Of a DNA stretch of 33,736 nt, positions 14,819-23,057 are shown one piece after another; the stretch's first letter is position 1; each line of letters opens with the position of its first letter. This stretch comes from Candidatus Eisenbacteria bacterium. Its GTDB lineage: Bacteria > Eisenbacteria > RBG-16-71-46 > CAIMUX01 > VGJL01. The translations under genes and the position numbers were made by a program. Below the pieces are notes generated by a model. It had not been told where the DNA came from, searched no databases, and was given only the letters and a program-made list of their open reading frames with translations. Location of the stretch: the NCBI GenBank assembly GCA_016867495.1, contig VGJL01000013.1:1-33736 (forward strand), given 5' to 3'.

Positions 14819-17800
14819 GTGAACCTGCCGATCCTTCCCGCCAAGCTCACGCCACCCCCTTTGCCGGCGTCCTACGTCGCTCGGGAGAGGCTCGACCGCC
14901 TGTGGACCGGATGGGCGGAGAAGCGGCTTCTGCTCGTCACGGCCGGAGCGGGTTTCGGCAAGACCTCGTTTCTCGCCGCCAGGGCCCGCGAGCTGGGGGA
15001 CGCATGCCTCTGGTATGCAATCGACGAGACCGACCGTGACCAGGCCTCGTTCCTGGCCCATTTGAGGGCTCTCGCCGAATCGGGGACGTCTCGAGCAATC
15101 GCTCAAGGCGCGCGGGCGCCCGCCGCAGAGGACGTCCCGGCTGTCGAGGTGCTCGCGCTGCTGGTGCACGCTCTCCGCGCTCGCGCGTCGCGGACCTTGC
15201 TCGTGATCGACGACCTACATCTCGCCTCGAGCGCTCCGGGCATGGAGCTCTTCCTCGAGCGGCTGATTCGATTCGTTCCCGAGGAGGCGACGCTCGCGCT
15301 CGCCTCGCGCGAGCCGATCGGCCTCGGGACGGCGAGGATGCGCGCCCAGGGCCACGTCGCGGCGCTTGCGGCCGACGATCTCAAGCTGACCGCGGCCGAA
15401 GTGGAACTCCTCTATCGGCGGCACTTCCCGGATGCCGCTCACCCGGCGCGGGTCTACGAGAGGATCGCGAGCCGCACGGAAGGATGGGCCGCGGGCATCG
15501 AGATCTTCCTGCAGAACCTCGAGGGGGACGATTCGGCGGCGATCGATGCCGCGCTGGCGCGCGTCGCGGCAGCCAAAACCGGGTGGTTCGGCTACTTCGC
15601 CGAGGAGGTGCTGCGCCGCCTCGATCCCGCGACGCAGGACTTCCTGTGCCGGTCCTCGCTCCTGTCACGGCTCGATCCCGCGCTCTGCGACCAAGTCCTG
15701 GAGATGCGCGGCAGCGGCGTCATTCTCGAGACCCTGCGCGAGCGGCATCTCTTCACGTTCGCGAGTGGAGGCCACCCGCCCCACTATCGCTATCACCAGC
15801 TCTTCCGCGAGTTCCTGCTCGAGCAGCTCCGCAGGAAGCTTCCTGCGGCCGAGATCTCGCGGCTGCAGCGTCGCGCGGCGCAAGCGCTGACGCGCGCGGG
15901 CGCGTGGGTCGATGCCTTGGGGGCGCATGTCGAAGGAGGCGACTACCCGGGCGCCCTGCGTCTCGTCGAACGCGTGGGCGAGGGGCTGCTTGTTTCGGGC
16001 CAGTATCATGCCGTGAGCGAGGCCCTGGCGAAGATCCCCGCGGACAAGCGCGACCGACATGCGAGCGCGCAGCTCGTGATGGGGAGACTCTGCGACATTC
16101 AGGCTCGCTGGCAGGAGGCGAAACGCCACTACGAGCAGGCGCTCCGGCTCTCGACTCGCGGGCGGCAGCGAGCGGATCTGATGCGATTGCTGGGCCGCCT
16201 GTGCTGCCGTTGGGGACGCTATGCCGCCGGCCTCGACTATGCCCGGCGCGGGCAGGCGGAGCCGGGAGCGCGCCACTGGCAGACGCGCGCGGGAATCCTC
16301 ATCCAGGCCGGGGTCGCCTCCAGCGAGCTGGGCAGGAACGATGAGGCGGAGGCGCTCTTCACGGAGGGGGGGAGGATCCTGGGCAGGCATCAGGATCGTT
16401 TCGGCGAGGCCCGCGCGCTCTCTCTCCTCGCGGCCAATGTGCATCGCACGAGGGGCGAATTCCAGCGGGGTCGGGAGGCGCTGCAGCAGGCGCTCGTCAC
16501 TCTTGAGAAGCTTGGCATGCGTCGCCAGGTCTGCCACGCCCAATGCCTCCTGGCCGACCTGACCCTCGCAGCCGGCGATCGCCGCGAGGCGCTCGATCTG
16601 GCTTCCGAGGGCCAGCGCCTGGCCGAAGCGCTCGAGTACCCGTCGGTCGAGGCGTACGCGCGTCAAACGCTCGGCCGCATCGCCCTGCTGGAGGGAGACC
16701 TCGGGACCGCGCGGACGCACCTGGAACTCGTGCTCAAGACCGGAGAAGCGCTCGAGGAGCAGGAATTCGCCGTGCTTCCGCGCCTGGGTCTGGCCGAGAT
16801 AGCGCTCAGGGAGGGGAACCGTCACGCGGCGCGGAGGCTCGCGCTGACCGCGTGCGCGTCGGCGACAGCCGCCAAGACGCCATGGCAGCTCGGCAGGTGT
16901 CATCTCCTGCTGGGCAGCTTCGAGTCGTCTCCCGGAAGGGCCGCCCTTCACTGGCGGCGCGCGGAGGCGCTCTTCCGGCGCATCGGCGCGCACTACGATC
17001 TGCACCACGCCTTGCTGCTCCGCCTCGCCGCGGGGGACGTCGCCGGAGGGCGGCGCGTGCGCCTTCTGCGGGAGCTTCTCTCGGGCGTGGCGCGCCTGGG
17101 ACACAAGGCCCTCCTGCGGGAGATCGCGCCCGAGGAGGGGATGACCGTTCTCATCGACGCGCTGCGTCTCGGGATCGAGACCGAGTACGTCTCCTCTCTG
17201 CTGATCGGAACAGGGCAGCAAGCGATCCCGAGGCTGAGGCCGCTGATGACGGATCCCGATCCTGCGGCGCGCGAGCGCATCGTCGGTCTGATCTCGATGA
17301 TCGGGGGAGAGCAGGCGCGTGGAGCGCTGGCGCAGGCGGCCGCCCGGAAGGGAGAGGGCGGGCGCGCGGCCCGCGAGGCGCTCGCAGTGGTCGCGGTCGG
17401 ACCTCAGCACCCGCTCAAGATCCGCGCGCTGGGCGAACTCGATGTCCTTGCAGGATCGCTCAGATTGACCCATGGCGGCTGGCGATCCGCGCGAGCGCTG
17501 CGGCTGTTCCTGCTGCTTCTGGTTCACCGTTTTCGTTGGGTGCCGCGCGATGTGGTTCTGGAAACGCTATGGCCCGACGCCGAACCGGAGAAGGCGATCA
17601 ACAACCTTCGTCAGAGCATCCTGGTCCTGCGCAGGACGCTCGAGCCCGATCTGCCGCGGAACGTGGAATCCCGCTATGTTCGCTTTCGCAACGAAGCCTG
17701 TCGGCTCGAGGCGGGAGAGGGACACGAGTATGACGTCGAGCGGCTCGAGGACGTGCTCCGCGAGGGCGAGCGATCCTGGCATGCGGGGCAGCGGGCCCGC

Positions 17801-18199
17801 GCAAAGGAGCGCTACCTCGAGGCCATGTCGCTTTACCAGGGGGATTTCCTGGCCGAGAGCCCCTACGAGGAGTTCGTTGCGGCCGAGCGGGAACACCTAC
17901 GCGACCGCATGCTCCCGGCGATCGAGCGCCTGCTCGAGCTTCGGGCCGCCGCGCGAGAGTGGGAGGAACTCGTGTTGCTCAGCCGCCGCGCGCTCACGAT
18001 GGACGCTTATCGCGAGAGCCACTACCGTCACCTCGTGCTCGCCCATCTCAATCTCGGGCATCGCCGCGAAGCGCTCTCGAGCTACCACGAGTACGAAGCG
18101 ATGATGATCAAGGAACTGGGCCTGCCGCCGTCAGAACGGATGAGATCGCTCGCCGATCGAGTCATCGCGTTGGGGCGGGCCTCCCTGGACGAGAACTGA
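14819..18199 (+). CDS. Large MalT-like NTPase/TPR regulator with C-terminal BTAD domain
   Basis: This 1126-residue protein resembles signal-transduction regulators of the STAND class. The N-terminus (ILPAKLTPPPLPASYVARERL) is MalT-like. Walker A is GAGFGKTS (about residues 43-50) and Walker B is LLVIDDLHLA (127-136). A long helical-repeat/TPR region follows (about 350-790), then a SARP-like winged-helix DNA-binding domain (about 865-960, with WPDAEPEKAINNLRQSI) and a bacterial transcriptional-activation domain (965-1115, with YQGDFLAE and ALSSYHEYE). MalT itself ends in a LuxR helix-turn-helix, so this is the alternative SARP/BTAD ending. It likely senses a ligand and activates transcription; targets are unknown, though the flippase gene follows 43 bp downstream. 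Start is GTG 14819. Confidence 0.88.
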   Translation: MNLPILPAKLTPPPLPASYVARERLDRLWTGWAEKRLLLVTAGAGFGKTSFLAARARELGDACLWYAIDETDRDQASFLAHLRALAESGTSRAIAQGARAPAAEDVPAVEVLALLVHALRARASRTLLVIDDLHLASSAPGMELFLERLIRFVPEEATLALASREPIGLGTARMRAQGHVAALAADDLKLTAAEVELLYRRHFPDAAHPARVYERIASRTEGWAAGIEIFLQNLEGDDSAAIDAALARVAAAKTGWFGYFAEEVLRRLDPATQDFLCRSSLLSRLDPALCDQVLEMRGSGVILETLRERHLFTFASGGHPPHYRYHQLFREFLLEQLRRKLPAAEISRLQRRAAQALTRAGAWVDALGAHVEGGDYPGALRLVERVGEGLLVSGQYHAVSEALAKIPADKRDRHASAQLVMGRLCDIQARWQEAKRHYEQALRLSTRGRQRADLMRLLGRLCCRWGRYAAGLDYARRGQAEPGARHWQTRAGILIQAGVASSELGRNDEAEALFTEGGRILGRHQDRFGEARALSLLAANVHRTRGEFQRGREALQQALVTLEKLGMRRQVCHAQCLLADLTLAAGDRREALDLASEGQRLAEALEYPSVEAYARQTLGRIALLEGDLGTARTHLELVLKTGEALEEQEFAVLPRLGLAEIALREGNRHAARRLALTACASATAAKTPWQLGRCHLLLGSFESSPGRAALHWRRAEALFRRIGAHYDLHHALLLRLAAGDVAGGRRVRLLRELLSGVARLGHKALLREIAPEEGMTVLIDALRLGIETEYVSSLLIGTGQQAIPRLRPLMTDPDPAARERIVGLISMIGGEQARGALAQAAARKGEGGRAAREALAVVAVGPQHPLKIRALGELDVLAGSLRLTHGGWRSARALRLFLLLLVHRFRWVPRDVVLETLWPDAEPEKAINNLRQSILVLRRTLEPDLPRNVESRYVRFRNEACRLEAGEGHEYDVERLEDVLREGERSWHAGQRARAKERYLEAMSLYQGDFLAESPYEEFVAAEREHLRDRMLPAIERLLELRAAAREWEELVLLSRRALTMDAYRESHYRHLVLAHLNLGHRREALSSYHEYEAMMIKELGLPPSERMRSLADRVIALGRASLDEN

Positions 18200-18242
18200 C
18201 GCGGACGCGCGCGGGAGGGGGTATGGAGGGGAAGAAGGCGCG

Positions 18243-19223
18243 ATGAGCCGGCGCACGGGCGTCCTGGCGCTCAAGTTCGCCCTGGGGGGCGTCCTCCTCG
18301 CTCTCCTCCTCGCGCGCGAGAACACGCTTCCCCACACGATCTCGGTCCTCGGCCGCTTCGACTGGAATCTCCTGCCTCCCCTGGCGGGCGTCACGATCCT
18401 CCTGCTGGGCCTGAGCTGCCTGAAGTGGCAGCTCGTCCTTCGCGCCCGCGGCGCGCGCGTCGGCCTCCTGAGACTCATGGGCCTCTACACGATCGGCAAC
18501 TTCTTCAGCAACTTCCTCCCCACGATGGTGGGGGGAGACCTCGTGAGGGGCTACGTGCTCGGCCGGCAGATCGACTCGCAATCGCGCTCGATCGCCTCCG
18601 TCTTCCTCGAGAGGTTCACGGGGTTTCTCGCGCTGATCCTCCTCTGCGCAGGGGCGCTGATCCTTCGGCCCGAACTGCTCCGCCGGCCGATCGTTCTCTG
18701 GACGTCAATCCTCATGATCGCCGGCTGCCTCTGCCTGGCCGCCGCGATCCGATGGCCCAGGGCGGTCGCTTCGCCGCTCTCGGCGCTATCGCGTGGAACT
18801 TGGGGGGCGAAGATCCTCCACTCCCTGGGCCTCATCCACGCCGAGGTCGACACTTTTCGCAAGCAGCCGCGGGCCGTCGCGGGAGCGATGGCCTACTCGT
18901 TCCTCTTCCACCTCTTCGCCGGGGTCAACACCTTCCTGGCGGCGCGCGCGATCGGCCTCGAAGTCGGGCTCGTCGAGACGATGGTCCTCACCCCCCTGAT
19001 CCTTCTCGTGTCGGCGGTTCCGCTGACGCCCAACGGGCTGGGGATCTGGGAGTGGGCGTTCAGCGTCTACCTTGGCACGGCCGGCGCTCTGCCCGCGCAA
19101 GGGCTGGCCGTCGCCCTGATCCTGCGCGCGGAGAGTCTCGCTTCATCCATCATCGGCGGCCTTCTCTTCCTCGCGGAAGGAAGACGCCGCTGGGCAGCGA
19201 GCGACCGCGACAACGGACGATGA
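18243..19223 (+). CDS. Flippase-like / lysylphosphatidylglycerol-synthase-type membrane protein (UPF0104)
   Basis: This 326-residue integral membrane protein has about eight hydrophobic segments. Family marks are LKWQLVLRARG, the stretch NFFSNFLPTMVGGDLVRGY with downstream SVFLERFTGF, and the late PLTPNGLGIWEWAF motif. Members include the membrane domain of MprF and the archaeal AglD-associated proteins, thought to move or modify lipids or lipid-linked sugars. It lies 43 bp after the BTAD regulator and beside the glycan cluster, and could flip the cluster's lipid-linked product. That role is an inference. ATG 18243 gives a natural first membrane helix. Confidence 0.85.
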   Translation: MSRRTGVLALKFALGGVLLALLLARENTLPHTISVLGRFDWNLLPPLAGVTILLLGLSCLKWQLVLRARGARVGLLRLMGLYTIGNFFSNFLPTMVGGDLVRGYVLGRQIDSQSRSIASVFLERFTGFLALILLCAGALILRPELLRRPIVLWTSILMIAGCLCLAAAIRWPRAVASPLSALSRGTWGAKILHSLGLIHAEVDTFRKQPRAVAGAMAYSFLFHLFAGVNTFLAARAIGLEVGLVETMVLTPLILLVSAVPLTPNGLGIWEWAFSVYLGTAGALPAQGLAVALILRAESLASSIIGGLLFLAEGRRRWAASDRDNGR

Positions 19224-19269
19224 TCTCCACCGGTTCGGAGGAGCTCTCATGGGCGGGCCGGTGGGCCCT

Positions 19270-19289
19270 GCGGGGTCCTGAAGCCCCGC
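19270..19289. terminator. Hairpin between convergent genes
   Basis: GCGGGG (19270-19275) pairs with CCCCGC (19284-19289) across an 8-nt loop between the convergent flippase and glycosyltransferase genes. There is no T-tract, so a terminator role is tentative. Confidence 0.3.
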
Positions 19290-19355
19290 GCCGCGAACGC
19301 GAGCATAGCGGGGCGAAAGGGACCGCGTAGGGCCCACCCGGAAGAGTCCTTGCGC

Positions 19356-21317
19356 TCAACGAGCGCGGCGCGTGAATCGGGCGATCAGCTTGTGGCCGGG
19401 CAGGAAGAAGAGCAGGGCGTCCATCGCGGCCGCCGCGCGAAGGAAGGGATAGGCGAACGCGAGCGCGGCGAGTTGCTTCCTCATTCCCTCGATCTCCGAC
19501 CGCGTGATGATGGTTCCCTTTCCCGGGCGGACCGCGCGCGCGGCCCTGCGTTCGGCCGCCCAGTTGAGGGCCGTGTCGATCATCTCCGAGAAGAAACGGG
19601 AGTAGGTCCGCTCCGTGTCGCAGTCGAAATCGGCCGAGAAGAGCCGTCGCAGCTCCTCCCTGTTGTATCCCGGCCGGAGATGGCCGTGCCAGGCATCGGT
19701 GAGGCCGATCGCGTCGCGAATCCGGCGCGTCGCGGAGCGCGGGCGCAGATGAGGCACGTTGACGATCAGCTTCCCGCCCGGCTTGACGATCCGTCCCAGC
19801 TCGGCCGCGAAGCCGCGGTCATTGGCGATGTGCTCCAGGAAGTCGATGATGACGACCAGGTCGAACTCCCCCTCGGCGAAGGACGTCGGTCCTCCGTCGA
19901 GGCGATGGATCTCGCCCCCGACGAGATCGCGAATGGCATCGACGCTCTTCGCGTCGAGATCGGCGCTGCGCCAGTCGCCGCCCCGGCGACGCAACAGCAG
20001 GCTCACGACGCCGTTGTCTCCGCCGATGTCCAGGCAGAGAAGCCCTCGCGGGTCGGGAAGAAGTCGCATGATCTCGGCGACCTTGCGCTGCTTGATCACC
20101 GAGCGGCGGTAGAGCGCTAGGGCCCATTCAGGATTGGGGCGGAGCGCTTCCTTCAGCCGCTCCCGGAATCGATCGACTTTGGCGCGGTAGGCCTCCCGGC
20201 TGTAATGCTCGCGGGCGCGCCGGCGCGCCGCGTCGGCGATGGCCCGCGCCCGCGCGGGGTTCGCGAGCAGCTCCTCCAGCCCTCGCGCCATGGCCTCCGT
20301 GGTCGGCTCCACGAGGCAGGCGGTGCCGTCGTCGAGAACTTGCGTGTGGGTTGGCAGGCGCGTCGCGAGAATCGGCACTCCACTGTCCATGTAGGAGAAG
20401 ATCTTCATCGGCGTGTTGAGCCCGCGGGTCCTCGGCGAGACGAGGACCGCGGCCTGGCGGAGATATCCCCCCAGCGACGCTAGGGGTCTCGGGCCGAGGA
20501 AGTGCGCGCGATCGGCGAGCCCGAGGCGGGAGGCCTTGCGCGCGAGCGCCGCGATATCCGAGGAAGTCCCGCCGATCACGACCAGGCGGGCCTCGGGCGC
20601 GGACCGGCGGGCGATCGCGAAGGCCTCGACGAGCAGATCGACGCCCTGGTATCGCTCGAGATTGCCCGCGTAAAGGACGATGGGAGCGGCCGCGCGGGAC
20701 CGACCGGGCTGAAGCCCGATCACGAGCGACAGCTCCTCGTCAATCGCCTCGTCGCCTGTGAGGAGGCTGAAGTCCTCGATCCGTTCGACCATGACGCCCG
20801 GCGCGCAACGGCGCGCGATCTCCTCGAGCGCGCGGCAGACGGTAACAGTGGCCAGGCTGTCCCGGATGGCGGTCTTCTCCATCCGCTCGAGCAGTGGAAG
20901 GACGATGCCCAGGACCGGGTGTTTCTCGACCATCTGCTGGGAGAGGGAGGAGTCCATGTCGTAGACGTACGGGATGCCATGACGGCGCTTGATCTCTCGC
21001 GCCATGAAGACGGACTCCTCCACGGCGTGGACCAGATCGTAGCGCCCCTCGCGCGCGAGGCGCCCGCAGAGCGCGATCATCCGCAGATCGCAGGCGATCT
21101 TCTTCCACGAGAATCCCGGGCGCACGCCGCGCATCACCCTCGGCTGGCGGATGCGATGAATCCGCAGGGCCGGAAGCTCGACATCCTCCCCCTCGCCGTA
21201 TGTGACCAGGTCGACCGAGTCGCCGCGCTCGGCAAGCGCCTCGATATAGGCCCGCTCGGCGATAGGCGTGCCCCGGTTCTGGAAGAAAGGATGGGGGGCG
21301 AGGAAGAGGACTCTCAT
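19356..21317 (-). CDS. Glycosyltransferase family 4 fused to a class I methyltransferase
   Basis: This 653-residue protein has two enzymes in one chain. Residues 1-390 are a GT-B family 4 glycosyltransferase: MRVLFLAPHPFFQNRGTPIA at the start, YAGNLERYQGVDLL at about 216-229, and the sugar-nucleotide region GLNTPMKIFSYMDSGVPILA (299-318). Residues 410-580 are a SAM methyltransferase: motif I CLDIGGDNGVVSLL, then VIIDFLEHIAND, then GRIVKPGGKLIVNVPHLRPR. A hydrophobic C-terminal patch (about 616-640) may bind membrane. It likely adds and methylates a sugar in the same pathway. The start ATG 21317 overlaps the upstream gene's TGA (ATGA), so the two are translationally coupled. Confidence 0.9.
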   Translation of the reverse strand: MRVLFLAPHPFFQNRGTPIAERAYIEALAERGDSVDLVTYGEGEDVELPALRIHRIRQPRVMRGVRPGFSWKKIACDLRMIALCGRLAREGRYDLVHAVEESVFMAREIKRRHGIPYVYDMDSSLSQQMVEKHPVLGIVLPLLERMEKTAIRDSLATVTVCRALEEIARRCAPGVMVERIEDFSLLTGDEAIDEELSLVIGLQPGRSRAAAPIVLYAGNLERYQGVDLLVEAFAIARRSAPEARLVVIGGTSSDIAALARKASRLGLADRAHFLGPRPLASLGGYLRQAAVLVSPRTRGLNTPMKIFSYMDSGVPILATRLPTHTQVLDDGTACLVEPTTEAMARGLEELLANPARARAIADAARRRAREHYSREAYRAKVDRFRERLKEALRPNPEWALALYRRSVIKQRKVAEIMRLLPDPRGLLCLDIGGDNGVVSLLLRRRGGDWRSADLDAKSVDAIRDLVGGEIHRLDGGPTSFAEGEFDLVVIIDFLEHIANDRGFAAELGRIVKPGGKLIVNVPHLRPRSATRRIRDAIGLTDAWHGHLRPGYNREELRRLFSADFDCDTERTYSRFFSEMIDTALNWAAERRAARAVRPGKGTIITRSEIEGMRKQLAALAFAYPFLRAAAAMDALLFFLPGHKLIARFTRRAR

Positions 21318-22942
21318 GAGCGCACCGCCGTGGAGCCGGCGCAGGGGAGAGGAGCGTAGGATCGCAGGACGGCATCGATCTCCCCCCCGCGCTCGGCGTC
21401 CGTCCATCCCAGCTCGTCACCCATCAGGGTCGCGAGCTTCTCGAGGATCGCGCGGGGCGGGGGCCCGGCGCTTCCCAGACCGATCCGCCGGAAGACGAGA
21501 TCGCTCAGATGGACGGCCATCTCATCGCCGATCGCCCGGCGGACGGCTCCCTCCAGACTGGCGCCATCGCTGTCGATGGGCCACGAGGACTCGCCCATCT
21601 CCGGGTCCGGGGGAACTGGGAGGATCGCGGTGTCGGTCGCGCACGGTCCGCCGGCGTGCCCGAGCCTTTCGCACACGAGATCGATTGCCTCCGCGGCGGC
21701 GAGGCGCGCGGTCGTGTACTTGACGCCGACCAGCGCCGCGAGTCCCCTGATCCCCGCCGTCTTCTTGCAATCGATGATGGCGTGACGGTTGGCGAGACGT
21801 AATCGCGCATCGGCGTTCCGGATCGCCGCGCCTCGGGCCGGCTCGCTCAGATCGCCGCGGCTTCCCCTCGCGTCGTTCCCTCCGGTCACGGGAAGGAGGC
21901 CGCAGTGGAAGTGGAGGACATCGTCCATCCTGACCTTCTCCGCGCCGAGCGCCCGGTTGGCCGCGTCGATGAGCCTCCGGATGTCCTCGATCGTCGCCTC
22001 GCTCTCCGCGGGACGCTCCGGGCGCAGCCGATATGAAGTTCCGATCATCGTGGTCCCGCGCCAGGGGACGAAGAACAGAGTGAGACCTTCCCTGTCGAGG
22101 GGACCTCGAGCGTCCGGGCGCGCGGCGCGAAGACCGAAGGCCGCGCGATCGGAAAGAGGACGGACGATCAGATTCATCGCCACGGCGCTCCGGATCAATG
22201 GCGGCGCCGATCCCAGCAGCTCGGCCGACTCACGGCGCGAAAGCGCGCCGCTCGCGAGGAGGACGCACCGCGCTCCGATCTGGCGATCGCCGCCCAAGAC
22301 GAGATCCCGGGCGCGAACGCCGGCGATCGCCGCGCCGTCGGTCAGGATTCGCTCGGCACGCAAGTAGTTCGCAGCATCCGCGCCGCGCTCGGCCGCCGCC
22401 AGGATGGGTGCCAGGGTCAGTCGCTCGGTGTCGACCGCCAGCGCCTCGTGCCAGAGGGCCGCCCGCTTCGTCCCTCTCGCCGCGAGGGACGGGGCCAGAC
22501 TCTCGATCTGGTCTTGCTCCACGATCCGGCCGGGGGGGAGGGGTTCCAGCCCCCGCATGTCCCGCGCGGCGCGCGCGGCGATCGCGCCGTGAATCCGCAG
22601 GGCCAGCCCGAGCGCCGCGCGGCTTCTGGTCGGCGAGCCCTCGGCGGGCAGGAGGCAGGGGAGCGGGCGGACGCACCAGGGGGCGATCCGCCGATGGATC
22701 GCCTGCTCGCGGGCCGACTCGAGCACGCGCCGCAGGTCCGCCTGCTGCAGATAGCGGAGCCCTCCATGGATGATCTTGAGGCTGTTGGCGGAGGCTCCCG
22801 CTCCAAAGTCGCCCTGATCGATGATCGCGACCCGAAGGCCCCTGAGGGTCGCGTCCCACGCCGCGAAGGCGCCGTGAATGCCGGCGCCCACGACGAGGAG
22901 GTCGTACCCGCCCCGAGAGAGGCGCTCCGGATCGCGCTTCAT
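21314..22942 (-). CDS. GlpD-like FAD-dependent oxidoreductase
   Basis: This 542-residue protein is of the glycerol-3-phosphate dehydrogenase/oxidase family. It shows the dinucleotide-binding GAGIHG (residues 19-24), the family motif SLKIIHGGLRYL (54-65), GVKYTTARLAAAEAIDLV near the C-terminal part and a DAO_C-like end. GlpD oxidises sn-glycerol-3-phosphate to dihydroxyacetone phosphate at the membrane. Here it is coupled by a 4-bp ATGA overlap to the GT4-methyltransferase fusion and follows the carbamoyltransferase, not a glycerol operon. A role in making or recycling a glycan or lipid building block is therefore plausible but unproven. ATG 22942 is chosen because the FAD fold starts right after it; the frame is open upstream without similarity. 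Confidence 0.87.
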   Translation of the reverse strand: MKRDPERLSRGGYDLLVVGAGIHGAFAAWDATLRGLRVAIIDQGDFGAGASANSLKIIHGGLRYLQQADLRRVLESAREQAIHRRIAPWCVRPLPCLLPAEGSPTRSRAALGLALRIHGAIAARAARDMRGLEPLPPGRIVEQDQIESLAPSLAARGTKRAALWHEALAVDTERLTLAPILAAAERGADAANYLRAERILTDGAAIAGVRARDLVLGGDRQIGARCVLLASGALSRRESAELLGSAPPLIRSAVAMNLIVRPLSDRAAFGLRAARPDARGPLDREGLTLFFVPWRGTTMIGTSYRLRPERPAESEATIEDIRRLIDAANRALGAEKVRMDDVLHFHCGLLPVTGGNDARGSRGDLSEPARGAAIRNADARLRLANRHAIIDCKKTAGIRGLAALVGVKYTTARLAAAEAIDLVCERLGHAGGPCATDTAILPVPPDPEMGESSWPIDSDGASLEGAVRRAIGDEMAVHLSDLVFRRIGLGSAGPPPRAILEKLATLMGDELGWTDAERGGEIDAVLRSYAPLPCAGSTAVRS

Positions 22943-23057
22943 CGAGCTGCGCGGCCCGCTTCGGCGCCGCGTTTCATGATCGCCGCCACGCGGGCCACTC
23001 TGCCCGCTCCGGCGCGTCTCGTCAATGCCATGGGAGAGCGAGGCGGCGCCGGCCGTC

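Noticed and set aside
15665-17527. Long minus-strand frame inside the BTAD regulator gene
   Set aside because: It is the antisense shadow of the GC-rich regulator gene and has Arg/Gln-rich sequence without motifs.
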